Shown here: piece by piece, positions 8,860 through 18,193 of the stretch | Numbering within the stretch: the stretch's first letter is position 1 | Layout: each line of letters opens with the position of its first letter | NCBI GenBank assembly: GCA_035949375.1 | Contig: DASZIG010000089.1 | Span: forward strand, 5,145 to 69,144 | From: Gp13-AA77 sp035949375 | GTDB lineage: Bacteria; Acidobacteriota; Terriglobia; UBA7540 | Direction: 5' to 3' | DNA: 64,000 nucleotides | The notes under the pieces: generated by a model | Told to the model about the DNA's origin: nothing | The model's input: the letters and a program-made list of their open reading frames with translations, nothing else | The model's database searches: none | Position numbers and translations under genes: made by a program

Positions 8860-10605
8860 ATGGAACTGGTTCTCTCACGCGCGCAGCGCTCCGGCCTTCT
8901 GGCGGGGTTCGCGCTGGCGGTCCTTGTGACCGCTGCCGCGGGCCCGGCGGCGGAGAATCCCGCCTCTGGCCGCGTCGAGGGCATGGTCACCGATCGCCAG
9001 GGCGTTCCGCTGACCGAGGCCACGGTGGTGATCGTGGGACCGGGAATCACGCGACGCGTGGAGCGTGTGCTGACCGATGCCCATGGGCGGTTCAGCGCCG
9101 GCGATCTGCTGCCGGGCCGGTATTCGTTGCGGGTCGCGAGCACGCGTTTCGAGCGCGACGGCATCGAGGTGCGCGCGGGCCAGGTTTCCCAGCTCAGCCT
9201 GATTTTGAGTGGCCTGCTTCCGCAAGTGACGCGGTCGCCAGCGGGTGCGGTCCACTCCGACGACGACTGGAAGTGGGTGCTGCGCAGCGCGTCCTCGGTG
9301 CGCCCTGTTCTGCGCTACCACGCCGCCGGCTCCGATAACTCCAGCCTGCCGCTCGATCCCAGTCAGAAGCTGGTGGCCATGATGCCGGACGCGGCGGGCG
9401 CGGATGCCCTCAGTGATCAGGTGGACCTGGGCGACGTTCTGGCCTACTGGCGGCCTCTTTCGCCGGGCACGGATGTGCTGGTGGCGAGCGCTTTTGCCGG
9501 TCAGGGAGTCTCAACCTCCTCCGTCGTGACGTCCTTCCGCCGGAAGGCCGCCGACGGGGCTCCTCAGGAACTCACCCTGGTGTTTCATGAGTTGAGTTTC
9601 GACAACAATGGCGCGCAAGCGGTCGCGCCGGCGGCTCCGGCAAGCCTGCTGAACGCCCACGGCATGACGCTTGAATACGAGCAGACGCGCCAGATCACGA
9701 GTGAGCTGAAACTCACCAGCGGTTTTGAGGTCAATTACCTGGAGGCCTTTCGCGACGCCGTGGTGCTGATGCCTCGCGCTGAGCTCGAGTACGCTCTCGG
9801 TCCCCGAAGCAGCATCAAGGTGAGTTACGGTGACGCCCCTGCGCCCACCGATGGCACGCTCGCTCAAACGGTGGACGAGCTCAACGCCTTCCCGCGGGTG
9901 AGCATGCGTAACGACAAGCCGCGCCTGGAAGCGGCGCGCCATACCCAGGTGGCCTACTCCCGGCGTCTCACGCGCAAGACCCAGGTTCAAGTCGCGGCGT
10001 ACCATGACGGATTCAGCAACGCCGTGGTTCGCGGATTCGGGCCGGCCGCCGCCTGGAGTTCCTGGGCCGCCGCCGGCGACGTGCTGCCCAACGCCGCGAG
10101 CAACGGCGTCAACTTGAACGCGGGCGGCTACGGGTCCACCGGGCTGCGCGTTTCGGTTTCGCAAACGCTCACCCGGAATCTACAGGCGGGCGCGGACTAT
10201 TCGAGGGGTGATGCCCTGGCTGTGCTCGAGGCCGCCGCCCACGGCGCCGGTACCCCCGTCATCGGTCCGCGCGCTTCGCAGATGGCTGTCGCGAAACTAG
10301 TCGCCGAACTCCCCGAAACCAAGACCCAGGTGGTGGCCTCGTACGGCTGGGTGGACCGAGGAAACGTGACCACGGTCGATCCTTACGGGCTCGTCGACCT
10401 CAACGTGGCGCCCTACGCCGGCGTCCAGATCCGCCAGCCCCTGCCGCGCATCAGCTTCCTCGGCGGCGCCCACATCCAGGCTGTGGCCGATTTTCGCAAC
10501 CTCGACGGCGAAGGCTACGTGCGTGTGGCCGGCGCCGACGGCAAGCCGGTCATCCTTACGCCCGCCTACCGCAGCTTCTGCGGCGGGTTCTCCGTCCAGT
10601 TTTGA
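8860..10605 (+). CDS. Carboxypeptidase regulatory-like domain surface protein
   Basis: A protein of about 581 residues with a signal peptide (GLLAGFALAVLVTAAAGPAA). It has one carboxypeptidase-regulatory/SD-repeat-like beta-sandwich near residues 37-110 (VEGMVTDRQGVPLTEATVVI, then DLLPGRYSLRV). A long region of alternating beta-strands follows and resembles an outer-membrane barrel or adhesin, but no TonB plug or TonB box is apparent. An alternative in-frame ATG at 8815 adds 15 residues; the later ATG gives a better signal peptide, although neither has a clear ribosome site. The function is probably outer-membrane or surface; the ligand is unknown. Confidence 0.7.
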   Translation: MELVLSRAQRSGLLAGFALAVLVTAAAGPAAENPASGRVEGMVTDRQGVPLTEATVVIVGPGITRRVERVLTDAHGRFSAGDLLPGRYSLRVASTRFERDGIEVRAGQVSQLSLILSGLLPQVTRSPAGAVHSDDDWKWVLRSASSVRPVLRYHAAGSDNSSLPLDPSQKLVAMMPDAAGADALSDQVDLGDVLAYWRPLSPGTDVLVASAFAGQGVSTSSVVTSFRRKAADGAPQELTLVFHELSFDNNGAQAVAPAAPASLLNAHGMTLEYEQTRQITSELKLTSGFEVNYLEAFRDAVVLMPRAELEYALGPRSSIKVSYGDAPAPTDGTLAQTVDELNAFPRVSMRNDKPRLEAARHTQVAYSRRLTRKTQVQVAAYHDGFSNAVVRGFGPAAAWSSWAAAGDVLPNAASNGVNLNAGGYGSTGLRVSVSQTLTRNLQAGADYSRGDALAVLEAAAHGAGTPVIGPRASQMAVAKLVAELPETKTQVVASYGWVDRGNVTTVDPYGLVDLNVAPYAGVQIRQPLPRISFLGGAHIQAVADFRNLDGEGYVRVAGADGKPVILTPAYRSFCGGFSVQF

Positions 10606-10653
10606 TCCAAAGAATTCCGGTAGTTGTTGTTGGTGTGAGTCAAGGCGTAAGCT

Positions 10654-12600
10654 GTGCTTCGGACCGTAATCGACAACGGAGTTTCTGTCTTACGTTCCGC
10701 GCTCCTTACCGGCTTCCTGCTGGCCGGTAGCGGCTTATGGGCCCAAAATACGCGCCCCGCAGTGCCGGTGATTCTCGTCTCTGTGGATACGCTTCGCGCA
10801 GACCACCTTAGTTGCTACGGCTACCGCAACGCCCGGACACCCTCAATCGACTCTCTCACCGCGAACGGCACGTTATTCTTCCAGACCAGCTCCCAGATAC
10901 CCATCACGCTGCCGTCGCACTTGTCGCTTTTGACTTCGACTTATCCCTTTGCAAACGGGATCAGGGAGAACGGCGAGCGCGTTCCCTCCGGCGCGGTGAC
11001 GCTGGCGGAGGTGCTGCGGTCACACGGCTACTCGACGGCGGCGTTCATCGGGGGCTATTTCCTGGCGCGCGATTTCGGGCTCGATCAAGGGTTCGATTTT
11101 TATGACAGCCCTTTTGGCGATCAGTCCAAGGCTGCGGACGCCGTCGCTCTGAAGCGTCCCGCGGCCGACGTTCTTGCCGCCGCCCGCAAGTGGCTCGCCG
11201 GCCGCGGCAGCGCGTCCGATGCGCCGTTTTTTCTCTTTGTCCACCTTTTCGATCTTCACCATCCTTACAACGAGCCGGAGAGCTTTCGGGCTCAGTATCC
11301 CGCAAGCGAATACGACGCGGAGCTTGCCTACACCGACAGTATGCTCGGCGAGTTCTGGCAGTTCCTCAAGAATCAAGGGCTTTTTTTGCGCAGCCTGATC
11401 GTGCTGATTTCAGACCACGGGGAAAGTCTGGGAGAGCACGGTGAGAGCACGCACGGCTATTTCATCTATCAGAGTACATTGCGCGTTCCGCTCATCATTC
11501 ACTGGCCCGAGGGGGCCCGCTGGCCGGACGGGGCTCCGCCTGTGCCGGCCCATATTGACGAGCCCGTTGGACTCATCGACGTAGCGCCCACGATCGTGCA
11601 ATTTCTGGGTCTGCCGCAGCCCGGGTCATTTCAAGGAGAAAGCCTGCTCGGGTTGCTGAGCGCCGGCGGCTCGCCTTTGCCGCGGGAAGTGTACAGCGAG
11701 AGTTTCTACGCGCACGATAAGTTTGGTTGGGCGCCCCAGAGCGCGTTGCGAACCGGCGACTTCAAATACGTCGATGCCCCCGAGGCCGAGCTTTATGACC
11801 TGGCCCGCGATCCCGGCGAAGAGCACAATTTGATTTCCGGCCACCCTGCCGTGGCGCAATCCCTGCACGAACGGCTTGTGGAACTGCGAACGCGTTTCGC
11901 GGGCGCAAGCTCCGGCGTGCCCGCCCAGGCCGAGATCAGCCCCGAGACTCTTTCGAACCTGCACGCGCTCGGTTATCTCGGTTTCAGCGCCGCCTACGCC
12001 GGCCGGGATACGACCGGTCCTGATCCCAAGACTCGCCTCGCTGAATACCGGCAGTACCTGAGCGCCCTGGAACTCAGCCAAACCGGCCATGTCACCGAGG
12101 CCGCCGCGATCTTTCGTGAGGTTCTGGACGAGGACGATCAGAATCTACCCGCGCACGATGATCTCGCGGACTGCTACTTCCAGCTCCGCCGCTTCTTCGA
12201 CGCTGAAAAGGAACTGCGCGCCTCCCTCGCGCTCGATCCTCATGACGTGCAGGCCGAGGAGTTGCTCGGCAGCCTCTGGCTTGAAGTAGGAGATAAACCG
12301 CGGGCGCGCGCCGAGTTTCAGCGTCTGCTTGCCTTTGCGCCGGGGGACTACGCGGCTCACTTCGGCCTCGGACTCATCGATGAAGACGCCGGACACTTCG
12401 ATGACGCTCTCCGCGATTTCCAAGCGGCCCTCCAACTGCGGCCTGGTTCCGCCGACGCGCATGACCGCCTCGGCGAGACTTACGTCAAGAAAGGCGACTA
12501 CGGCTCCGCGGCGCGCGAGTTTCGACAGGCCCTCGATCTCAATCCGGGACTTTCGGCCGCCCGGGATTCCTTACGCAGACTCGGTGTGAACGAGAGATGA
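10654..12600 (+). CDS. Alkaline-phosphatase-fold (sulfatase-like) protein with C-terminal TPRs
   Basis: A protein of 648 residues with a GTG start preceded by AAGGCG. A signal peptide ends near residue 30. The sulfatase-fold domain (about 37-400) has the first metal motif VSVDTLRADH (D45, D50), the nucleophile region PITLPSHLSLLT, the metal-binding DHG at 254-256 and H267. The nucleophile position is Thr85, not the Cys or Ser converted to formylglycine in true sulfatases. Residues 450-645 are TPR helices. The gene overlaps its paralogue by four bases (ATGA), so the two are translationally coupled. It is likely an exported hydrolase of a phosphate or sulfate ester; the substrate is unknown. 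Confidence 0.82.
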   Translation: MLRTVIDNGVSVLRSALLTGFLLAGSGLWAQNTRPAVPVILVSVDTLRADHLSCYGYRNARTPSIDSLTANGTLFFQTSSQIPITLPSHLSLLTSTYPFANGIRENGERVPSGAVTLAEVLRSHGYSTAAFIGGYFLARDFGLDQGFDFYDSPFGDQSKAADAVALKRPAADVLAAARKWLAGRGSASDAPFFLFVHLFDLHHPYNEPESFRAQYPASEYDAELAYTDSMLGEFWQFLKNQGLFLRSLIVLISDHGESLGEHGESTHGYFIYQSTLRVPLIIHWPEGARWPDGAPPVPAHIDEPVGLIDVAPTIVQFLGLPQPGSFQGESLLGLLSAGGSPLPREVYSESFYAHDKFGWAPQSALRTGDFKYVDAPEAELYDLARDPGEEHNLISGHPAVAQSLHERLVELRTRFAGASSGVPAQAEISPETLSNLHALGYLGFSAAYAGRDTTGPDPKTRLAEYRQYLSALELSQTGHVTEAAAIFREVLDEDDQNLPAHDDLADCYFQLRRFFDAEKELRASLALDPHDVQAEELLGSLWLEVGDKPRARAEFQRLLAFAPGDYAAHFGLGLIDEDAGHFDDALRDFQAALQLRPGSADAHDRLGETYVKKGDYGSAAREFRQALDLNPGLSAARDSLRRLGVNER

Positions 12601-14648
12601 CCACGAAACGCCTGGCTTGGATATGCTGGCCCGTCCTGATGGGCTGCTTCGTGGCCCCCGCAGCCTTACGCTGTCAGTCTCAAGCGCCTGAGGCATTCTC
12701 CCCGCCGGCCTCCCCGCCGGCGATCTTTCTGGTGTCCATTGACACGCTGCGGGCGGATCACGTGGGTTGTTACGGAGACCGGAACATTCAGACGCCCGCT
12801 CTCGACGGCCTGGCTGCGGATGGTATCCGCTTTGCCAGCGCTTTCACAGCGAGCCCGATCACCAACCCTTCCCACGCCAGCATTCTCACCGGGCTCCTTC
12901 CGGCGCATCACGGCGTACGCGGCTTTGGCGTGGCGCCAGCGCCCGGCATCACCACCCTGGCCGAAGTGCTGAAGGCAAGCGGTTATTCCACGGCAGCCTT
13001 CATTGGCAGCGTGATTCTCGACAGCCGGGGTCTTGCCCCCGGGTTTGATCGTGGTTTTGAATATTACGACCACTTTCCTGACAATCTGCCGCCGACGGCC
13101 TCACGTTACGGGCGCCTGGAGCGGCGCGGCATGGAGGTGGAACATCGCGCCGAGGCCTGGATCATCCGCAGCCAGGCTGAGGCGCGGCCCATGTTCGTTT
13201 GGATCCATTTTTACGACCCCCATGATCCCTATGACCCGCCAGAACCTTACCGCACGGAATACGCCGGCCGTCTTTACGATGGTGAGATCGCCTATGCGGA
13301 CAGCGCGCTCGGCCGCCTGGTCAGCTTCTTAAGGAAGCAGGGCCTGTACGACACGTCGACCATCATCGTGGTCGGCGACCACGGCGAGGGTCTCGGCGAG
13401 CACGGCGAGGAGACGCACGGAATTTTCCTCTATGACAGCACGCTGCACGTGCCGCTGATTGTCAAGCTTCCCCTGACGGGTTCCGGGGAAGACCGGGGAA
13501 TTAGTCGACCTCGCGATGTCGTTGTGAGCGCCCAGGTGAGAACGGTCGACATCGCCCCCACGATCCTTGATATCGAAGGCATTCACGACCAGAAGCCTCG
13601 AGACGGGGCGTCGCTGCGGCCTTTGTGGAGGGCCTCAGGTCAGGAGAGCGTGACCCGCGCCTCCGGCATGCCGCCGCCTTCGCAGCGTGTCGCGTTCGGG
13701 GAAACCGACTACCCTTTGGAATTCGGCTGGGCTCCTCTTCGTTCGGTTCGCGCCGATGACAAGAAATATATCGAGGCGCCCCGGCCGGAGTTTTATGATC
13801 TCGCCGCCGACCCGCGCGAAAGCCGGAATCTCTACGAGCCCTGGAATCGGGACGTCCAAACTCTCCGCAGCCTGGAGGCCGACGTCCGAAAGACGTCACC
13901 GGACACTCCTGCCGCCGCCGAAGCCGGACCGTCCAAGATGGAAGAGCTTAAGGCGCTGGGCTACGTTGGCAGGGACCCCGGATCGACCACGGCTCCGCAA
14001 CCGTTGCTGCTGCCCGATCCCAAGGACAAAGTCCAGATTTTCAATCTCGTGCACAGCTCCATGCTCGCCGCCGAAGATGGCCGGGCGGCACAGGCACGCC
14101 GCGATCTTGAAAGCGCGCTCGACCTGGACCCGAAGTCGGCTGTGGTGCTGTCCGGGCTTGGGGAGCTCGAGCTTGAGCAGGGCCATTACCACCAGGCCGC
14201 AGACCTGCTGGGCCGCGCCCTGGCTATTCGGCCCCGGGATGCCACGGCGGCCTACGACGAGGCTCGCGCGCGCTACGCCGGCGGAGACTTGCGCGGCGCC
14301 CGGGCGCGCCTCGAGGCCAGTGAGGATCTGCTGGCCGAAAACTATCAGGCGCTCTGTCTGCTCGGCAAACTCGATGCGGAGTTGAAGGATTGGAGCAAGG
14401 CGGAGGACCCGCTCGAGGCGGCCATCATTCTCGATTCGCGCCGGCCGCAGGCTTATATCGAACTCGCCCGGGTGTACCTTGCAGAGAACAAGCCGGCCGA
14501 GGCGCTCCGGCGGCTCGACGAAGCCAGGCGCCTGGCGCCGGACTCGCCGGAGATTCCGCAGCTCATCGCGCAGGCACAACAGGCCCGACAGGCTCGACCG
14601 GCCGCAGGCGCAAAGCCCGCCAGCCCCACGAAGCCCGCATCGCCATAA
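12597..14648 (+). CDS. Alkaline-phosphatase-fold (sulfatase-like) protein with C-terminal TPRs, paralogue
   Basis: A protein of 683 residues, start overlapping the previous stop. A signal peptide of about 27 residues ends near ALRC, so it may be a lipoprotein. The catalytic domain matches the upstream protein: VSIDTLRADH with D49, nucleophile region PITNPSHASILTG with Thr89, later GDHGEGLGEHGEETHG. TPR-like helices run from about residue 470 to 650, followed by an Ala/Pro-rich tail (AAGAKPASPTKPASP). The pair probably arose by tandem duplication. As in the partner, the formylglycine-forming Cys/Ser is replaced by Thr, so a sulfatase name would be misleading. Confidence 0.82.
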   Translation: MTTKRLAWICWPVLMGCFVAPAALRCQSQAPEAFSPPASPPAIFLVSIDTLRADHVGCYGDRNIQTPALDGLAADGIRFASAFTASPITNPSHASILTGLLPAHHGVRGFGVAPAPGITTLAEVLKASGYSTAAFIGSVILDSRGLAPGFDRGFEYYDHFPDNLPPTASRYGRLERRGMEVEHRAEAWIIRSQAEARPMFVWIHFYDPHDPYDPPEPYRTEYAGRLYDGEIAYADSALGRLVSFLRKQGLYDTSTIIVVGDHGEGLGEHGEETHGIFLYDSTLHVPLIVKLPLTGSGEDRGISRPRDVVVSAQVRTVDIAPTILDIEGIHDQKPRDGASLRPLWRASGQESVTRASGMPPPSQRVAFGETDYPLEFGWAPLRSVRADDKKYIEAPRPEFYDLAADPRESRNLYEPWNRDVQTLRSLEADVRKTSPDTPAAAEAGPSKMEELKALGYVGRDPGSTTAPQPLLLPDPKDKVQIFNLVHSSMLAAEDGRAAQARRDLESALDLDPKSAVVLSGLGELELEQGHYHQAADLLGRALAIRPRDATAAYDEARARYAGGDLRGARARLEASEDLLAENYQALCLLGKLDAELKDWSKAEDPLEAAIILDSRRPQAYIELARVYLAENKPAEALRRLDEARRLAPDSPEIPQLIAQAQQARQARPAAGAKPASPTKPASP

Positions 14649-14696
14649 AGTCGCGGGTGGGCCGTAAGCGCTCAACGTCTCAGCGAGTCAGTCTCG

Positions 14697-15959
14697 TCAG
14701 CGATTCAGTTTTGCGGCCTGCTTTTGATCGCCGTTCTCGTAAATGTCGGCCAGGAAGTGACCCTGCATCTGCGGCGGAGGCTCGATCCCGTAGAGATGCA
14801 GAATCGTCGGAGCAATGTCATAGGCGCTGGCCGCGAACCCCGACATCTCGTAGTTCTTCTTGATGCCGGGACCCATGGCAATGAAGGCGCCGGGCACGTC
14901 ATCGCCGTCGGGGAAATCGTGCTTGGCAATCACGGGCGTGGTCGAGGGGACGCTGCTGCCGTGGTTGTGGTTCTCGTGCTCATCCCCGAACTCGCGCAAC
15001 GGCTTGATTCCGTGGTCGGAGATGATGAACAGCGTGGTCGCGGCATCGACAAACGGCAGAATGGATCCAAGCACTTTGTCGAAGGCCCGGTACTGATCCG
15101 GGAAGGCATCCACGCGCACGGAGTTCACTTTGGGGTTGTAGCCGACATTGAAGTCCTGAATCGGGTAAAGCCAGTGGCCCACGCGGTCCTCGCAAGACTG
15201 ATCAAACATCGTGAAATCGGTGGGATGATTCTTCAGCAGATAAACAAACAGCTTGTCTTGCTGGTCGCGGATCTTCTGCACGCCATCCAGCCACGCCTGC
15301 ACTTCCTTGGCTTCCCGGCCCTGGAGGTCTGACTGATTCGGCATGCGCGAGCAATCGATCGCAAAGTCCCCGACCTTGGCTTCGAGCTCCGGGATCATCG
15401 TCTTGGGGTAGACGGCGTCCCCACCCTCCACCTCGGAAAGCTTCGGCGCGCACAAGATGCCGTCTTCGCAGCCTTTGCCGCGGGTCAGCATGCCGCTGAT
15501 CATGTATCCGTTGACCGGCATCACGGGAAAAGTGGCCGGCACATTGGCCATTCCGACCGTTACACCCCGCTTGCTGAGGATGGACCAAAGGGGCTCACTC
15601 TTGAGCATATTGGTGTTCGCGGTCTGCCCGTCGACCACGAATCCGGTGATCCCGCTCTTTTCAGGAGGCACGCTGGTGAAGAAAGTCGTGAATATCTTGG
15701 GGCAGGTGGGCGCCGAAAGGGTGCGCAATTTTCCGTACACCCCGTTTTCCATGACGTGCTTGAGATTGGGCAGTTCACCGCGGAGCAACAGAGGACGGAG
15801 GATGTCCCATTCCGCTCCGTTCACCGCCATGACGATGACGCGCGGCCTGGGCGCGGGATTCGAGTCGGTGTCGGTCTTGCCGGTCTGGCCCAGTATGCCG
15901 ATGGACCCGAGCGACGCCAGAATTCCTGCCACTGCGCAAACAGTTGTTCGCTTCCGCAT
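14697..15959 (-). CDS. Type I phosphodiesterase/nucleotide pyrophosphatase-family exported protein
   Basis: A protein of 420 residues with a strong ribosome site (GGGAGG, 6 bases before ATG) and a signal peptide (VCAVAGILASLGSIGILG). The alkaline-phosphatase-superfamily core is visible: IVMAVNGAEWD at the first metal site, a Thr nucleophile in LSAPTCPKIFTTFFTS, SDHGIKP, and a late histidine in GDEHENHNHGSS. These enzymes hydrolyse phosphodiesters or pyrophosphates with two metal ions. It converges on the two sulfatase-fold genes, making three members of one superfamily side by side, which suggests a shared role in processing surface or extracellular esters. Confidence 0.85.
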   Translation of the reverse strand: MRKRTTVCAVAGILASLGSIGILGQTGKTDTDSNPAPRPRVIVMAVNGAEWDILRPLLLRGELPNLKHVMENGVYGKLRTLSAPTCPKIFTTFFTSVPPEKSGITGFVVDGQTANTNMLKSEPLWSILSKRGVTVGMANVPATFPVMPVNGYMISGMLTRGKGCEDGILCAPKLSEVEGGDAVYPKTMIPELEAKVGDFAIDCSRMPNQSDLQGREAKEVQAWLDGVQKIRDQQDKLFVYLLKNHPTDFTMFDQSCEDRVGHWLYPIQDFNVGYNPKVNSVRVDAFPDQYRAFDKVLGSILPFVDAATTLFIISDHGIKPLREFGDEHENHNHGSSVPSTTPVIAKHDFPDGDDVPGAFIAMGPGIKKNYEMSGFAASAYDIAPTILHLYGIEPPPQMQGHFLADIYENGDQKQAAKLNR

Positions 15960-16027
15960 CAGGTGCCTCCCTTAGAATAGGAACAGTATAGGCTTTTCAG
16001 GGTTGCCCGGCCTTATCGCGAGCGCCG

Positions 16028-16057
16028 TTGACGCCCAGCCGCAAAGCCCTCTATAAT
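16028..16057 (+). promoter_or_regulatory. Sigma-70 promoter for the rplU operon
   Basis: TTGACG and a perfect TATAAT lie 18 bases apart. The -10 ends 32 bases before the rplU start, and AGGAG lies between. Confidence 0.75.
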
Positions 16058-16089
16058 CGAGTTTTCCGCTTACAGGAGAATCTGAGCTT

Positions 16090-16401
16090 ATGTATGCGAT
16101 CTTTCGGACTGGCGGTAAGGAGTACAAAGTTTCGCCCGGGGACGTGGTGCGCGTGGAAAAGCTGCCCGCGGAGCCCGGAACGGGAGTGGAATTCAATCAT
16201 GTCTTCGCGGTGCGAAAGCAGCAGTTAACCCTCGGCTCGCCGCTGGTGGAGGGCGCCAAGGTGACCGGCACCGTGCTGCGCAACGCGCGCGCTCCAAAGG
16301 TCCGCGTTTTTAAGTTCAAGGCCAGCAAGCAATACCGCCGCACCGGGGGGCACCGTCAGGACTACAGCGAAGTGCGGATCACGGACATCGTTTCGGCTTA
16401 G
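16090..16401 (+). CDS. rplU: 50S ribosomal protein L21
   Basis: A protein of 103 residues, the standard length. It starts YAIFRTGGKEYKVSPGDVVRVEKL and contains the typical C-terminal KASKQYRRTGGHRQDYSEVRITDI. It binds 23S rRNA in the large subunit. It opens the conserved order rplU-rpmA-obgE-nadD-rsfS-rlmH. The gap to rpmA is occupied by a long inverted heptamer array, which could form a stem in the operon mRNA. Confidence 0.97.
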   Translation: MYAIFRTGGKEYKVSPGDVVRVEKLPAEPGTGVEFNHVFAVRKQQLTLGSPLVEGAKVTGTVLRNARAPKVRVFKFKASKQYRRTGGHRQDYSEVRITDIVSA

Positions 16402-16495
16402 CGAAACTCGAAACTCGAAATTCGAAACTCGGCGACCCGTGCTGCAGAGACATTTTTCGAGTTTCGAGTTTCGGATTTCGGATTTCGATTTTCGC
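16402..16495. repeat. Heptamer array with inverted arms between rplU and rpmA
   Basis: Left arm 16402-16432 is CGAAACT CGAAACT CGAAATT CGAAACT CGG. Right arm 16453-16495 is TTTCGAG TTTCGAG TTTCGGA TTTCGGA TTTCGAT TTTCG. The period is exactly 7 and the arms are complementary across a 20-base loop. The array begins immediately after the rplU stop codon. Confidence 0.85.
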
Positions 16496-16512
16496 AACCA
16501 GAGGTTGATTCT

Positions 16513-16776
16513 ATGGCACATAAGAAGGGCTTGGGCAGCTCGCGGAACGGCCGCGACTCAAACTCGCAGCGACTGGGCGTAAAGCGATTTGCCGGGCAAA
16601 CGGTGACCGGCGGCTCCATCCTGGTCCGCCAGCGTGGCACCAGGCTCAAGCCGGGTGACAACGTCGGCCGCGGCAAGGATGACACCCTTTTCGCCAAGGT
16701 GCCGGGCGTGGTCCAGTTCGAGGATAAAGGGCGCATGGGACGCTTCGTCCACATTCTGGTTCCCTCTGCAAATTGA
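16513..16776 (+). CDS. rpmA: 50S ribosomal protein L27
   Basis: A protein of 87 residues. It starts AHKKGLGSSRNGRDSNSQRL, with the conserved basic N-terminus that reaches the peptidyl-transferase centre, followed by GVKRFAGQTV and the GSILVRQRGT core. Length and sequence are canonical for an L27 that needs no N-terminal processing. A GC-rich hairpin directly downstream could attenuate transcription before obgE. Confidence 0.97.
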   Translation: MAHKKGLGSSRNGRDSNSQRLGVKRFAGQTVTGGSILVRQRGTRLKPGDNVGRGKDDTLFAKVPGVVQFEDKGRMGRFVHILVPSAN

Positions 16777-16781
16777 AGATC

Positions 16782-16829
16782 GGGCGGCGGGGCGGCGATG
16801 AATCTCTGTTCCGCCGCCCTTCGTGTTTC
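16782..16829 (+). terminator. Hairpin after rpmA, possible terminator or attenuator
   Basis: GGGCGGCGG (16782-16790) pairs perfectly with CCGCCGCCC (16811-16819), and a T-rich but interrupted tail (TTCGTGTTT) follows. The weak T-tract makes partial read-through to obgE likely. Confidence 0.5.
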
Positions 16830-16835
16830 TGGAGC

Positions 16836-16969
16836 GGTGGTCCGTTGCCAGTGGTCCGTCGTCAGTGGCTCGTAGACCGTGGACCCTTGACGATCAAGCC
16901 AGATTTCGGAGCCACGAACTACCCAACAACGATCTACGAACTGACGACGAACAGCTGACCACGGACACG
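16836..16969. repeat. Heptamer array with inverted arms between rpmA and obgE
   Basis: The left arm (16836-16885) is built of GTCCGTT GCCAGTG GTCCGTC GTCAGTG and similar units. The right arm (16911-16969) has GCCACGA ACTACCC AACAACG ATCTACG AACTGAC GACGAAC AGCTGAC CACGGAC. Units are degenerate but keep a 7-base register, and the arms are complementary in part. Confidence 0.75.
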
Positions 16970-16983
16970 CGTTTTGAGCATTC

Positions 16984-18036
16984 ATGTTCATTGACGAAGC
17001 CATAATCCGGGTGGCAGGCGGGAACGGCGGCAACGGTTGCATGGCCTTCCGGCGTGAGAAGTTCGTGCCTCGCGGCGGGCCGAGCGGCGGTGACGGCGGC
17101 AACGGCGGCAGCGTGTTCATCGAGAGCAACGAGCATCTGAACACCCTGCTCAAGTTTCGCTACAAGCGCGAATTCAGCGCCGAGCGCGGGCGGCACGGCG
17201 AAGGATCGAACCGGCACGGCCGCAACGGCGAAGACCTGGTGATCGCGGTGCCGGCGGGAACCGTGGCCTATGACGACTCCACGGGCGAAAAGGCGTTCGA
17301 TTTCGACGCGCCCGGCGAGCGATTCCTGGCCGCGCAGGGCGGGCACGGCGGACGCGGCAACGCCCGTTTTGCCACTTCCACCCATCAGGCGCCGCGGCGC
17401 GCCGAGCCCGGACGTCCCGGCGAGCAGCGCGTCCTGCGGCTGCAGTTGAAGCTGCTGGCGGACGTGGGTCTGGTGGGATTCCCGAACGTCGGCAAGTCGA
17501 CCCTGATCTCGCGCTTGAGCGCCGCCCGGCCCCGCATCGCCGACTACCCCTTCACCACCCTCGAGCCGCACTTGGGTGTGGTCGAGATCGACCCCGACCG
17601 CACCTTCGTGATGGCGGATATTCCCGGACTGATCGAAGGCGCGCACGAGGGCAAGGGCCTCGGCATCCGCTTTCTGAAACACGTGGAGCGCACCCGGCTG
17701 CTGGTTCATCTCATCGATGTCGCAGAGGAGTCAGCACGCGACCCGCGCGAGGATTATCGTGTGATCCTGGCGGAACTCGAAAGCTTCAGCCCGGAGGTCG
17801 CCGCCAAGCCCATGCTGCTGGTCGCTTCGCGCGTGGACGCGGCGGGCGACGGCGCGCGTTTGCAGGCCTTGCGACGCTTCGCGGAGGAGCGCGGCGAGCG
17901 CCTGTATGAGATTTCCGGGGTTACGGGCCAGGGACTCGACGAGCTCAAGCAGGCCATCTGGACGCGCCTGGAGCAGATTCCGCGGTCGAAGGCTTCACAG
18001 GAGCCCGTCGAAATCCACGCGTCAGACACGTTATGA
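16984..18036 (+). CDS. obgE: GTPase Obg/CgtA
   Basis: A 350-residue ribosome-associated GTPase. The glycine-rich Obg domain fills residues 1-158 (FIDEAIIRVAGGNGGNGCMA, then repeated GGDGG and GGRGN turns). The G domain follows, with P-loop GFPNVGKST near residues 165-173, the switch II region ADIPGLIEGAHEGKGLG, and later G motifs (VASRVD in place of NKxD; EISGVTGQGLDEL). There is no C-terminal OCT extension, as in many shorter Obg proteins. Replacement of the usual NKxD by ASRVD is a mild departure worth noting. It acts in late 50S assembly and stress control. Confidence 0.95.
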   Translation: MFIDEAIIRVAGGNGGNGCMAFRREKFVPRGGPSGGDGGNGGSVFIESNEHLNTLLKFRYKREFSAERGRHGEGSNRHGRNGEDLVIAVPAGTVAYDDSTGEKAFDFDAPGERFLAAQGGHGGRGNARFATSTHQAPRRAEPGRPGEQRVLRLQLKLLADVGLVGFPNVGKSTLISRLSAARPRIADYPFTTLEPHLGVVEIDPDRTFVMADIPGLIEGAHEGKGLGIRFLKHVERTRLLVHLIDVAEESARDPREDYRVILAELESFSPEVAAKPMLLVASRVDAAGDGARLQALRRFAEERGERLYEISGVTGQGLDELKQAIWTRLEQIPRSKASQEPVEIHASDTL

Positions 18037-18193
18037 ATGGCTCGGGCGTTGCAGCCCCGGTGTTCCTCACCGGCGGAGCCCGGGATCATCACCGTAAGCA
18101 AGCTGACCTTCGTTGTTCAGGCTTTCTTCGGCGTGCTTCGGACTTGAACGCAGTCAGGTGAGGGAGCGGTGCGGTCGGCTCCCCAGGGCTCGA

